Shown here piece after piece: positions 30,271 to 41,727 of a DNA stretch of 64,000 bases. Positions within the stretch are counted from its first letter, which is position 1. The number at the start of each line of letters is the position of its first letter. Origin of the DNA: Bicyclus anynana (taxonomy: Eukaryota > Arthropoda > Insecta > Lepidoptera > Nymphalidae); assembly GCF_947172395.1 (NCBI RefSeq), contig NC_069092.1, positions 9,035,418 to 9,099,417 on the forward strand, read 5' to 3'. The notes beneath the pieces were generated by a model. The model was not told where the DNA came from, did no database searches, and saw nothing but the letters and a program-made list of their open reading frames with translations. The position numbers were made by a program, and so were the translations under genes.

Positions 30271-31120
30271 ATTATTATTTTCCAAAAATCCATTTTTAGT
30301 AAATCGTTATTTAAATGATAAAATATGAAAAATTGTTCCAGTTGGGCATTATTTCGAAAATTTCGAGCAATTATTTAACAACTATGACAAAGATCAGTCA
30401 ATGAGTTATCCATTTATTGATTAGTATATTTTTAATTTGTTTTCTTAAAATATAGGATAGATAAAATATATGTTTACTTTTGGGAATACATTTTTAACAT
30501 TTTTTAAAAACTAAATCCAACTTAGAGAGATAATTCTTTTATTAATTCAAAATTTTTGTTATTTACATAAACATCTATCAGCTATGGTATAGCAGAAATA
30601 TAAATATAGCATTATAAATCTCTACCTTGATAATCGTCGGTACACCAATATCAGTGAGATTTATAGCTCTGTAGCTATCTCATAAATAATCTCCTAAATC
30701 ATTAAACGAACCCCTAAAGGGATGTCCCATAATAACATGGCTTCAATTTAGTATGTAAAATAGCTGAAAACATTTAAATTATTATGATTTACTTTAATAT
30801 GTTTTTAGTAAACATTAACAAGCCCTTTTTTGCACTTGAGAAACATAGGCGTAGGAGAGGATGTTTTTTAATATTTTTAAAATTTTATTTTTTATGAAAA
30901 TTGTAAAAATTAAAAAAACAATAATGATACATTAAAACATAACACACAAACATCGATAGATAAGGCAAGTTATAAGTACTTGTTCTCTTGTTAATAATTT
31001 AATTTTGATGAAAATTTAAATGAAAAATAAACCAGTGTATTTTATGCTTGTGACATTCTCAGGCTATTTTTTTTTAAATACTATTTGCCATATCTTTACT
31101 TTGTTTTAGTATAACTAATA
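30271..31120. other. Unassigned AT-rich stretch
   Basis: Very AT-rich, with no convincing frame, RNA or termini. Long A/T runs only. Confidence 0.5.
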
Positions 31121-31245
31121 TTCCCATCCCTCTCCAATTAGTTGGAAAATACTGTGTTAGGAGTGGGTACGAGAATAGTGTAGTGGGCGGGGTTCGAACC
31201 ACCACCTCTCGGTGATGCATATTACCGTTGAGCTATAGAGGCTTT
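31121..31245 (-). mobile_element. SINE-D copy, tRNA-derived
   Basis: Minus strand: head GCCTCTATAGCTCAACGGTA (box A-like), GTTCGAACC-type box B at 31191, then the shared body CTAACACAGTATTTTCC. It matches 950-1085. Confidence 0.6.
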
Positions 31246-31700
31246 AACTAAGAGTAATATAATTTTAATGTATTTATCTAAGTAAAAGTAACGCTAAATA
31301 AACAATCAAAACACTCACTGGTGCCGCTTTTTTTCATTCATTTAAATATTAATTATATTTTTTTCTTTTTTCTGAAAAGAAAAAAAAAGAAAAAGCGTTT
31401 ATTTCAAAATTGTGCCACACACCACAATGCCGAAGCACCGATGCAGCGTCCGATGCCTCAACCACCTGAGCAAGGCAACACCAAAACTTAAGTAGTAAAA
31501 GAACAAGTAGTAAACACCACATTGTTTGGCACAATCTTGAAAAGGTATCAGCTCAGCATTTTGCTGCATGATCCAACCAATTGCTGGAGCATACAACACT
31601 GATTTTCAGCTAATACCCTCATCCTTTCCTTTAATTTACGTAGTAAAATCAGTTATTGCATCAGGTATGTTACTTTACTATAAATACTTACCTATTGAAT

Positions 31701-31746
31701 AGGAGAGTTCAAACATTGATCCTAGTATCAATGTTTGAACTCTCCT
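31701..31746. repeat. Perfect 20-bp-arm hairpin
   Basis: AGGAGAGTTCAAACATTGAT at 31701-31720 is the exact reverse complement of 31727-31746, with a 6-base loop CCTAGT. No flanking duplication is evident. Confidence 0.85.
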
Positions 31747-31914
31747 TAAAACCTTAAATAGTTAGAAAGAACTCAGTAAACTTGGAACTGCTCTCGATCG
31801 GAGGTGTTCTCTTTTTAGTATGTTTTTCCTGTAATCACGAGTATATCCTTATTTTGTGTTATTCCACCACAACAGATAATGAACGCAAAAGTTTCCAGCT
31901 GAGCGAACAGTTTA

Positions 31915-32025
31915 CGCTCCGTCGAGAAAAACACAAAACAACGAAACTAATTGATTAAGCGTCGGAAAGAGGGTGAGAAAATCTAACGCGATAGCTCTCA
32001 AACTAAATTGTACCACGATATTGAT
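31915..32025. repeat. Dispersed repeat, second copy at 36478-36583
   Basis: Shares AAACAACG.AA.TAATTGATT, GTCG, AAAGAGGGTGA.AAAATCT and TTGTACC with 36478-36583, same orientation. Class unknown. Confidence 0.5.
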
Positions 32026-32073
32026 AAAGTAAATGAAGCCTACTTATTATTTTTACTTTTATAATATACCGAA

Positions 32074-32316
32074 TATAGCCGACGCCTGCGACTTCGTCCG
32101 CGTGAAATGTAGTTTTTCACAAATCCCTCGGGAACCATGGAATTTTCCGGGATTAAAAGTAACCTATATGTTAATCCAGAGTAAAATCTATTACCATTAC
32201 ACATTTTAGCCAAATCGCTTTAGTAGCTGCAGCTTAAAAGAGGAACAGGAGGAGGTGTGTAAGTATGTTACTTACACACTTACACGCAAACTTTCGCCTT
32301 TATAATATTAGTGTGA
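32074..32316 (-). mobile_element. Helitron-like element
   Basis: Minus strand: A|TTC-type start at 32316 (CACTAATATTATAAAGGCG) and the terminal hairpin CACGCGGACGAAGTCGCAGG. CTAG is degraded to CTAT. Body words CAAATCCCTCGGGAACCATG and TTTTCCGGGAT are shared with 57202-57592. Confidence 0.7.
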
Positions 32317-32338
32317 ATATTATTACTTTTACAATAAA

Positions 32339-32590
32339 CTAGCGGACGCCCGTAACTTCAACCGCGTGGAAGTCAATGGAATCAATCTCTATTTCACCAT
32401 TTTAGGAGATGAAATTTTAAAAATTCTTTAATTACGTTTTATTTCTTATTTTTTTATGATTTATGAACAAATTTTTAAAACTGTAACTCTAGAAATGAAG
32501 GACTTTCTACAAACTTTCAACACCTAGCTATTTTATGCCTTCACCTATTTTATCCCCTTGGGGATAGAGTTGGTTAAAATAGTAATTCAA
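32339..32590 (-). mobile_element. Helitron-like element, 5' end unclear
   Basis: Minus strand: CTAG end at 32339 with GCGGACGCCC..AACTTCAACCGCG. The interior resembles that of 22944-23300 (TTTATGAACAAATTTT..AAACTG). No A|TC start was found. Confidence 0.6.
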
Positions 32591-33009
32591 TTGTTTTTAT
32601 TTATTTTTCGACTACCAATCCATTTACAAAATAATAGTTAATAATTCTGTTTGATGAGGTTATTATTGGGTATACTAATTATTACTATTATCATAACTAT
32701 TTTAGACCTGACTGTAGATCATCAGATTTAAATAGTCTGATACAGTGACGGGTATTTAATAGTAAGATTTTTACTTTGTAAAATATCTTGGAGATTTTAC
32801 AAATGTTTTTCAGCCGAACGGCGAACGGCATTATGGTACGAGTAAATGGTGCGGAAAAGGGATACCAACCGTAACGAGTATAGAAACAATGATTTTTCAA
32901 GTGCAAAAGAGTATGTAGGTACTTATTTAAAAATAAAATTATTTTCATGAACTTTTGAAATAAATTTAGGTACCTACACCAAAACTGAGCATCTCAAAAG
33001 CATCGCATA

Positions 33010-33312
33010 TCATCATCTCCTTTCCCTAATCCCACTTAAGTGGGGTCGGAAAAATATGTCAATTTTTTCCTTTCGTCTCTATTACTCGTCAACTCATCGT
33101 CCACATATCTTTTTTGGCCTTCCTCTCCTCTTATGTCCTTCCACTTGCACATTCAACATTTTTCTAGTAATATGACTTTCCTCTCTACGCATTACACGTC
33201 CATATTAAACTAATTTTCTACTCCTCAATTTTTCTGTCACTGGCGCCACTTTCAGATTTCCTCTTATATACTCATTCTCAATCCATTCGCATAAAGTTAC
33301 TAAAATTCTAAC
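33010..33312 (-). pseudogene. RTE-C retrotransposon C-terminal pseudogene
   Basis: Conceptual minus-strand translation gives EWIENEYIRGNLKVAPVTEK, then LRSRKLV, a stop, YGRVMRREESHITRKMLNVQ and VEGHKRRGRPKK. This is the pattern (H/R-V-M-R-R..., G-R-P-K-K) at the C-terminus of RTE-type reverse transcriptases. Several stops follow. The 3' end has a CCCACTTAAGTGGG hairpin and a GATGATGAT tail at 33007-33020. It is non-functional and 5' truncated. A shorter insertion of the same tail is at 12804-12908. Confidence 0.7.
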
Positions 33313-33611
33313 CCTAAAAAAGTCTACAAAAACTGATGAAATTCTTTATTGCCTTCATTGGAAAAGCATTTAAAGAAGGCTGATATAATACAAAAAAGTA
33401 GATTTTTCTCAAAGGCACATTGTATAAATATTTGCCACGTTTTTAAGAAAAAATATAAATAGACCAAAACTGGCGTTTGATAACGTTGTTTTTATATTGC
33501 TTCGTGATCCGATAGGATAAAAGAATTTATAAATATAACAACACGTCTTATGTATTCATTATGTACCTCTTATCTATTTGTGCCATTGATAGCATTAGTT
33601 AAGTTACCTCC

Positions 33612-33685
33612 ATCGCAGTCCCTACAAAAGGCCTATATCCTGCAGTGGACGTCCATCGGCTGATATGATGATGACGATGATGACC
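33612..33685 (+). mobile_element. RTE-B 3' tail insertion
   Basis: AAAGGCCTATATCCTGCAGT..GGACGTCCATCGGCTGATAT, then (GATGAC/GAT)n, encodes the terminal AYILQWTSIG and stop seen at the end of RTE-B. ACCTCCATCGCA at 33606-33617 recurs after the insert at 33684-33695, a plausible 12-bp target duplication. Confidence 0.75.
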
Positions 33686-33758
33686 TCCATCGCACCCCCT
33701 AAAACTAATAAATGATTTAACTAAATATTTTATAACATGGCGATTTTGATCATTTTAC

Positions 33759-34077
33759 CGGCCTCCGTGGCGTGGGGCAGTGGTATGCGCAGTGAATTTA
33801 CATGACGGCAGTCCTGGGTTCGATCTCGGGCTGGGTCGATTGAGGTTTTCTTAATTGGTTCAGGTCTCGCTGGTGGGAGGCTTCGGCCGTGGCTAGTTAC
33901 CACCCTACCGGCAAAGGCGTACATCCAAACGATTTAGCGTACGATGTCATGTAGAAACAGAAATTGGTGAGGATTTTCATCCAAATCCTAACAACTAGCC
34001 CGCTTCCATCTTAGATTGTATCATCAATTACCATTAGGTGACTTTGCAGTATGGGCTAACTTAAGAATAAAAAAAAT
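33759..34077 (+). mobile_element. SINE-A, near full length
   Basis: Head GGCCTCCGTGGCG..GCAGTGG (a few extra bases in box A), box B GGTTCGATCTC, the full body, and end GGGCTAACTTAAGAATAAAA. Confidence 0.85.
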
Positions 34078-34204
34078 ACAAGTGTTAGTTTTGCTATGTA
34101 ACTTTTATATTTTTAATACAAAATAAACATAATATGTAATTATTATACTTCACAATAACATACATAAACGTAATCGCTCATCAATACTACTCCTATTCCT
34201 GTAA

Positions 34205-34350
34205 AAATATCCAAATGAAAGAAACCTTTGAAACGTATATTTCTGAAACAGCGAGGCATCAGTTCTTAACCAAAATAAAAATCTAGTTCGTGAAAGCCTA
34301 CTATTTCCCATTACACTAATGGAGTTACTTTTTATATTTTTCCCGCAGTG
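34205..34350 (+). repeat. Dispersed repeat, copies at 59040-59160 and 60300-60460
   Basis: Shares the block CATTACACTAATGGAGTTAC..TTTTTA and, upstream, CTTTGAAA.GTATATTTCTG and GCATCAG with 60300-60460. Class unknown. Confidence 0.5.
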
Positions 34351-34714
34351 TTTTTATGTTAGCCGTACTATTTGACTATTTCCTTTTTGTATGTGCACGT
34401 AAATATCTGTTTAAATTGGCTAAATTTGTCGCAATTCAGCAAAAGTCAAATATAGCTGATGGGTTTTGCAACAAAAATGTTTTTAACGAAATAAAACTTC
34501 TGCTATTGAAAACAGCTGGGCGTCAAACAAGCCCGAATGATGGATGCATATACATAAAAACATCGGTACCTGTCTCGCACCTAATCGCAATGATATTTCA
34601 GGGCGATTGTTTTCACTGACGAACTAAATTCTTCTAACAGTATCGTATAACGGTATTTTATTATCACCGGAAATTTACGCTCGACTATAACATTAAGGAT
34701 AGGTGTTTTTTTTT

Positions 34715-34802
34715 TTTATTTCTTTACAAGTTAGCCCTTGACTACAATGTCACCTGATAGTAAGTGATAATGCAATCTAAAATAGAAGCGGGCTAACTTA
34801 AT
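34715..34802 (-). mobile_element. SINE-A 3' fragment
   Basis: Minus-strand 3' end (GTTAGCCCTTGACTACAATG ... AAGCGGGCTAACTTA) with the A-tail reading as a T-run at 34707-34716. Confidence 0.75.
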
Positions 34803-35607
34803 AAATCTAGAATTAGAAAGCTATTTCTGTTTTTATTTTTCCATAATTTAGGTTCAGTCATTTCAGGGATTATTTATTTTCTTAAATAACTTGAACTTTT
34901 GATATCTACAATATCAAAATTACAAAAAAATATATGTAGGTATGATGTTTTTTACTTTCCATTAGACCCTTTATAAGTACGCCCATATTTAGATTGTTGC
35001 CTCTGTTAACGCTATATTTCTGAGTGTAAACCAAATTTTAACCTTATAGGTCCTTATATTTGGAGAAAATTGACTATGACAAACTGACAGGCAGACACAC
35101 GAATGACCTTCTAAGGGTTCCGTATTTGTACGTTTGAAACCCTAATAAAAACTCGTATCATATTTAGGTAGCTCCGTATATTTTCGTTTTTAGGCTGCGT
35201 TTATAGTCACTAGTCAATTTTGGTTCACTGGCTCGATGTACTAAATTTGTTGTTTTTTTTTAACTTGGGCTTGACGAGCGCATCGTTGGTTTTTGGCACT
35301 TTACCAGTTTAATGCCATTTTGGCGTGTTACTGGCTCAGTTACTAAAAATAATCTTACGTGGATAGCAAGTAAAAAGAAAAAATACAAGTAAATTGATTT
35401 GATAAATCATTAATTGTGTTACTTAGTTTTAATTTATTTTAAAGAATTGTACGTTCAATAATTGTATATTCATGAAGATAATCGATTGTGTTACTTACCC
35501 ATTTTTCTAATAATACTAATCCATTAATATTTCAGAATTATATTCTACGTACATGGGACGTTGTCCGCTTCAGAATTAAAAATTTTTAGATTTTTTTGTT
35601 TTCCTGT

Positions 35608-35722
35608 CAATGATAATTTTATACTGTAGATCGGTTACGTCTCTATAAAATCGGTTACGTCACCGCAAAAAGTGATACTATTATTAGGCTACAACACTGA
35701 GCGAGCAATTTTGTCTTTAATT
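35608..35722 (+). repeat. Dispersed repeat (CACCGCAAAAA family)
   Basis: ATTTTATACTGTAGATCGGT, ACGTC..TAAAATCGGTTACG and CACCGCAAAAAGTGAT match 4772-4895 and 60560-60640. Confidence 0.5.
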
Positions 35723-36034
35723 CCATTATATATTTATGTATATATAGAATTTACACTTTCTGAACACACAACTCGACATTGTAGACGATATTTAGGTATT
35801 ATATTTTGTTTAAGAAACGTTCATTGTTGACCACAACTAACATTGAGTTGACTATGAATTTCCTCTTTTGAGCGTCTCATTTTTCATGTGCTAGTAACAC
35901 ATCTAACAGTATTCAATATCATTGTTTTCCTGGTATAAAACGGCAGTAGATTTTTTCAGCTCTAAACTACCTTAATTAAATTACATTAGAAACAACAAAC
36001 TGTTTTAAAACTTATTTAAATAGATTACATAAAT

Positions 36035-36344
36035 CATCACCATCATTCATCATTATCAACCCATATTCGGCTCACTGCTGAGCTCGAGTCTCCTCTCATA
36101 ATGAGAGGGGTTAGGCCAATAATAGTCCACCACGCTGGCCCAATGCGGATTGGCAGACTTCGCACACGCAGAGAATTAAGAAAATTCTCTGGTATGCAGG
36201 TTTCCTTCACCATTTAAAACACGTGATATTTAGTTTCTTAAAATGCACACAACTGAAAAATTGGAGGTGCATGCCCCGGACCGGATTCGAACCCACTTCC
36301 TCCGGAATCGGAGGCAGAGGTCATATCCACTGGGCTATCACGGA
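36035..36344 (-). mobile_element. SINE-B, near full length
   Basis: Minus-strand copy from the CATCACCATCATTCATCATT tail to box B (GGTTCGAATCC in reverse, 36285-36295) and a head ending near 36344. About 30 bp around the ACGATGTTTTTCC block is missing. Confidence 0.88.
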
Positions 36345-36477
36345 TTACATAAATACATAAATGAAAACTCTAATTTAATAAAAAATAATAAACTAGAAAA
36401 ACAACAGATTATTATTAGTGGGCACAAAATGAAAAACTTTCTAGATGAATGATTTTTTACGCTTCAATGGTAAAAAT

Positions 36478-36583
36478 AGAAAACAACGGAAATTAATTGA
36501 TTCGACGTCGTCGACCAAGGCACAAAGAGGGTGAAAAATCTGTCACGATTAATCTTGAACAAAGACAATATTGTACCTATAGT
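36478..36583. repeat. Dispersed repeat, second copy at 31915-32025
   Basis: See the shared words under 31915-32025. The small open frame overlapping it is not conserved between the copies. Confidence 0.5.
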
Positions 36584-36719
36584 CTACCTACTAGATTTGT
36601 TGGTTTTATCATGCGATCTATTATTGCCCAAAAACTAAATTATGAAGAAATAAAAAATCAATTTCCTAAAATAATAATTTTAGTCCCACTTTTAATCTAC
36701 TATATTTCTTGGTAAATTT

Positions 36720-38550
36720 CCATCTTACTCGCACCTCTTTCCTTTATCAACAAAAAGGAAAACGAGGTTTGTACAACAATATTCGTGGTATTAGGCAGTG
36801 ATCAAAACCTATTTCTACTTCTGAATCTTCTTACCTTGCGTTGATGCAAAACGCTCTATATTCCGCTCAGCATATTTTGTACACAATTTTAACTACATAA
36901 ATGTACAAACTTTAGAATTTCGCAACAAAGAAACAACAGATATCCGTATGTTAGAAAGAATTTTCACATTTGTTAAGTCCTAAACAGCAGCGGTGTAGTA
37001 AATGAGGAGGAACGACGATATGGAGCGAAACAAGCACCGGAACCAAGAACCTTTGGTGGAAAACGAGTAGGTTTCAAAAATGTATTAAAACGAGAGCATG
37101 CGATAGCCAGATCTTATTTTAAGAAGGCTGAAAGTTTGTAGGCCTTATGTACCTACCATAGGTAAGCACGGTAGCCAATCATGAAGCTTGAAACGTGGTT
37201 CTTTGGAAGGTAGTAGGTTTCAAAGGTCCAGATTCTCAACTCTCCAAGTATAAGGCGCATGATTTTATATTTTCTCGGCATAATATGAAAAATGATTAAA
37301 GTTTACGGCAACCCTTCGAAAAACACCGTTAAAGATCAAACTATATGGGTCTCTAGCTACGGTTCTAGCACCAAAATACATTCGTAGATTTCTCGTTCCA
37401 GTAGAAAATATATCAAAAAAATACTTTTTCTACTCACATTTCGTAATATACTTAATATTAAACCTCAAACCATAACACAAAGCTATTCATTGCTACAGAT
37501 CATAATGTGTATTACCAAACGGATGCATGGGTAAACCATGCTACAATGATTAATTATTTTATTAATTTAAATAGTTCCATGTCATTGGGTAAAAAATTCA
37601 GGCTTCCTTGAGAGAAATCTAGGAGGCCATGCCGAGTCTTAATCTAGGAGGCCACGCCTTTACAAAATTCGATGAGGCCATTGCCCAACGGCAATTACAT
37701 ATTATTTACCAAGTTTTGTGATTTATTTTATTTCTTTTATCATGGTCGTAGAAAAGTAGTACTAGTAAAACTGCACGTAATTAGTGATTGTAGCACTCGA
37801 CCGGCTTCGTCTCATTGCACTGAAATCACTCGTGCTACATTGGCCCACGTTACATAACAGTGGCTTAGATAGTTATTTCATATACTTGGACAATTGAGGA
37901 TTTGGTCTTTTGAAAATTTGCTTCTTATATAGCCACTACGGTATAAACTCCTTAATGTACTTACCTGTGATAGGAGCATGACCTGATAAACTTTCAGCCT
38001 TCATAAATTGAGGTGTATCTGACCATCGCAGGCTCTTAGGTCATGCGAGTGTTACCACCAAGACAGGATCGAAACTGATATTTAATGTTAACATTTTAAA
38101 CAAAGAATACCTCCGAAAATTGTTTTTGTTATTCTTTCAAAGAAAAACGAGGAAGATAATTTTCGTTAGTCTTTAAAATACTTTTGCCACGGGATTCTGT
38201 TGATGTTTTGGCTTCTTAAAAACAAAAAAAAAGGGAATACAATTTTGGTAAGCCAACACACCAAATACTTGTTATTCTTTTTTTGTATAGGTATATACTA
38301 ACTAGGTTTGTAAATGTCTGGACGTGATTTGAACTCTCTGCCTAACATTTTTTTACAACATACGAGAAATTAAAGATACTTTTAGTTAGTAGCAATACAG
38401 ATCAAATAAGACTTAATTTATTAACACGATAATTAAGTACCTATACATTTAAATTATATACAAGTATTAAATTAAATGTGCATTTAGCTTGCTTATAAAT
38501 AGCTACAAACATTTTGTCGTGCAATGATGTATATTATTATAATAGGCTAG
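36720..38550. other. Unassigned stretch
   Basis: No gene or element with termini is recognised. There is a short two-copy repeat of AATCTAGGAGGCCA.GCC at 37616-37660. Possible weak fold-back words TGTAGCAC/GTGCTACA occur near 37788 and 37831. Confidence 0.45.
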
Positions 38551-38735
38551 TTAACACATTTTTGGGTTCCGAACGTACGTAGTACAAAAACGGAACTCTA
38601 TATCATATATCACTCGCGCACATTTTAATGTTGGTCTGTTTTCTTCAAATATACTGGACCTAAAATTTTGTCCACGTATCAATTATTGTGACCCAAATAC
38701 AGGGAATAGGTAAAATTTCAATATGGACTTATAGG

Positions 38736-38870
38736 ACGTTTGGAACCCTCGTAACTTTAATTTTAAGTTTTCGACTTTAATTAACACCATTCAATCATGA
38801 CTTAACTTGACTTTTCAAAAGTGCTTGTAAACTAAGCCTAATTGAAATAAATTAAATTTGAAAAGTTGAA
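38736..38870 (+). repeat. Probable non-LTR 3' end (copy at 45655-45835)
   Basis: GTTTGGAACCCTCGTAACTT, TTAAGTTTTCGACTTTAATT, AAACTAAGCCTAATTGAAAT and an AATAAAT end. It matches 45655-45835 in the same orientation and resembles a polyadenylated LINE 3' UTR. Confidence 0.55.
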
Positions 38871-39019
38871 AATAAAAAACTTTTGCAAACTTTATAGTGT
38901 GATACATTAAATGAAAAGTAGAAGTAGAATAAGAGATTTTTAAAAATATTTTTTTTTCTAAAGATATATTTCGGACCCTTATTCTATGTGCTATGCGAAA
39001 TTAATATTGTTTATATTAA

Positions 39020-39331
39020 ATTTGTTATGCATCAACTACCCTATTGTATGTATTAGGCAGTTATGATACAATTGACGATGTAATGACAATATCTGGCCAT
39101 GCTCGGAAACGCTATTATCTCGGATCAAGACCTGTGCTTATTTCGTTCGAAGGTCGCAATCAGAATTATATTCACATCGTTAGTCCGTTACAAATTGAAG
39201 CGGGCCATTTGTTTGCCTCCATGGAAGCCTTCACGGCTCCTATTGCAAATTTAATTAAATTCTACAGTGATAAAGTCGCCTTTGTATGTATAAAATACAG
39301 TGTCCAACATATTGAAGGGCCCTCACAGTAA
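39020..39331 (+). CDS. Unrecognised open frame, possible exon or decayed ORF
   Basis: Open from a stop at 39017 to the stop at 39329-39331 (about 100 codons), without an ATG near the start. It reads VLGSYDTIDDVMTISGHARK, then GSRPVLISFEGRNQNYIHIV, AGHLFASMEAFTAPIANLIK and a C-terminus KYSVQHIEGPSQ. Codon use is less AT-biased than the flanks. A pyrimidine-containing stretch ending TTAGGCAG at 39060 could be a splice acceptor. The words DDVM.ISGH recall the DDV(I/L)NVSGH motif of acyl-CoA synthetases, but nothing else in the frame fits that family, so no function is assigned. It could also be a fragment of an unrecognised transposon. Confidence 0.3.
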   Translation: MCYASTTLLYVLGSYDTIDDVMTISGHARKRYYLGSRPVLISFEGRNQNYIHIVSPLQIEAGHLFASMEAFTAPIANLIKFYSDKVAFVCIKYSVQHIEGPSQ

Positions 39332-39761
39332 ACTAATTACCCAAAAACTATACAGCTATTTCGAAACATAGTTGTATTGAGGAATAACATTATCACTTTT
39401 AAAACTGCGATAGAAATATTCGTTTACTAGGTTAAATTAAACGTACATCATCATGTTTATTAATCTACTCTTTCATTTAATTTCCTTTAGACTTCAATAT
39501 ATTGAATATCTATCGCTGTACCAGAAAAGTTCTAAATTCACCCGAGGTGGGAATTAAACTTAAAAGTATAGCTTACTCATAGTTCTTTAGAACTTAGAGA
39601 TGTCGCTTCAACCCCCGGTTCCTACAAGGTATCAAATCTTATTAGTAGTTAGATAAACAATAAAAAACCAAGGCATCAGGACACACGAATGGTAGGAGAA
39701 TGCATGCATCGTCAGAAAACATTCGCATTATTTTAAAGCAATTGTTTCCTTCAAAATAAAA

Positions 39762-40151
39762 GAAAGGGGAATGCCCATTCCTGGCCCAGGCCTATCCTAA
39801 CGACCCGGCAATTTCCTTATACCTATTAAATCTTGATAATTTTACTTTAATAATGAAATTATTAATTTATCAAAAAGTTTGCTAGAAAGTTTTACGACAT
39901 TTTTAATTCATCTTTAATTTGTCCACAACGGTGACAAACTAAGATTATTCACTTAACAGCCTGAGTTTCACGATATTTTCTGAAGACATACGATTGGTTT
40001 GTTTGTTACTTCGCCGCTTTGGTACACCGACGAACATTTTGCCCTAGAATCTTATTTATACATCATATCATTATATCCATATAATTTTATACGGGGGTAT
40101 ACCTGGATCCCCTGGGCCGACGATGCATGGGCCGGTGGGCATTCCCCTTTC
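39762..40151. repeat. Region bounded by perfect 16-bp inverted repeats
   Basis: GAAAGGGGAATGCCCA at 39762-39777 is the exact reverse complement of 40136-40151. GGCCCAGG is also mirrored just inside. This may be a ~390-bp MITE. No target duplication is obvious. Confidence 0.5.
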
Positions 40152-40302
40152 ATAGGGTCTTTGGCTTATATTTGGTGCAGGTACTCAATAACAAACAAAG
40201 AAACATCTCAAGTTAATCCAAAAAACAGCTCCTCGCCTCACCTCCAAGAACATATTATTATAAAAGACACAACTAAAGTTAATCAGAGTTTATTTGTCGA
40301 AT

Positions 40303-40651
40303 TGCGAAACGTGATAGCCCAGTGAAGGCAGAGGTCATATCCACTAGAATATGACCTCTGCCTTCGATCGATTTGGAGGGCGTAGGTTTGAATCAGGTCC
40401 GGGGCATGCATCTCCAACTTTTTAGTTATACAAATTAAATATCTCTTGTCTCAAACGGTAAAGGAAAAAGATCGTGAGGAAATCTGCATACCTGAGAATT
40501 TTCTTAACTCTCTACCTTTGTGAAATCTGCCAATCCGCATTGGGCCAGCGTGGTGGACTTAGTACTAACCTAACCTAACCCTTCTCATTCTGAGAGGAGA
40601 TTCTTGTTAAATAGTGAGCCGAATATGGGCTGTTAATGATGAGGATGATGA
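40303..40651 (+). mobile_element. SINE-B with internal inverted duplication in the head
   Basis: After the head GTGATAGCCCAGTG, the block AAGGCAGAGGTCATATCCAC (reverse orientation) is followed directly by ATATGACCTCTGCCTTCGAT in normal orientation, forming a ~20-bp-arm palindrome at 40324-40370. The rest is a normal SINE-B ending GCCGAATATGGGCTGTTAAT. Confidence 0.85.
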
Positions 40652-41019
40652 CTTTTAGTATTTGGTGTAATAAATAGAGCCAAATTGATATCAGCCTTCT
40701 ATCCTGACGGTGTTTAACCATTACTTTTCATTACGTGGTAACAGTAGGCAGCAGGTTTTATTTCAAGCACAAGGAAATAAAGTCTCCGTTTGTGGTGTAG
40801 TTAGTTCCATGCACGTTTACACGTCCGTCATAAAATCCTTTTGTTTTACCGTTTCCCTCGTTACGTGGGCTAACATGAATTGTTATTCCTGAGAGAAGGA
40901 ACAGACATAGTTCACAAATAATTATACACGCAGCATGGATATTCATTACAAATAGGGTAGTTAGACTCATATCAAATTTACTATAAACAATATTAATTTC
41001 ACGAAGTACATGGAATAAA

Positions 41020-41067
41020 GGTGCGAAATATATCGATGTTATAATTAACATCGATATATTTCGCACC
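41020..41067. repeat. Perfect 22-bp-arm palindrome
   Basis: GGTGCGAAATATATCGATGT..TA at 41020-41041 and its exact reverse complement at 41046-41067, with a 4-base spacer TAAT. Flanking CATATCAAATTTA (40968-40982) and TTAATTTGATATG (41069-41081) are also mirrored, suggesting a larger fold-back of about 110 bp. Confidence 0.85.
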
Positions 41068-41727
41068 CTTAATTTGATATGGTTTTTAAATTATTTATTA
41101 ATATAAAAGTTGAAGATTTCTTATAAAACTTAATTTAAAAATCATATCAAATTTTATTACGTCAAAAACGCTGCCGTCCATTTTGTGACGTCATAATGCT
41201 CCTTGATGTACTAAACGTCAAACTAATTGTTGATTAATATATTTTTTGTCAAACGCTCCGTTTGATAAAGGATTTTTAACGCGACATCAAGAAAAATTAT
41301 ATATAGACCATCATGGCCGACAGCGTTTTGGCTCGTATTATCAAAAAATAAATATTTAAGAATTAAAATGTTCATGTAATCACGTCTCAAAAAAATATCT
41401 TATATTTTTTTCAACGATAATGAACAATTTAAAACCATTTAAAAAAACTGTCCACTACCATATTGCCAAACAAGCTTTGCAAAAGTAAATAAAGAATAGA
41501 AAAGATTTCTGTTATAGTTTGAAAATACATTTTGATCTTTTTCGAATTTAAATAACAAAGTTAAGTAAGTGATAGTATAAAACTGTCTCTTGTATAGTTT
41601 AGAAGTATAATAAAATGTAATTTTACAGGAACTTTCCTCACGGTAGGTATTTTAAAACATCGCCGTTTGCTGTCGCTGAAACTAGTTTGTTTTTGAATTT
41701 AGTATTTAGAAATCACCGTTACTAATA

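Noticed and set aside
39044..39331. Acyl-CoA synthetase exon
   Set aside because: Only one short motif fits; the residues that should follow it in that family are absent.
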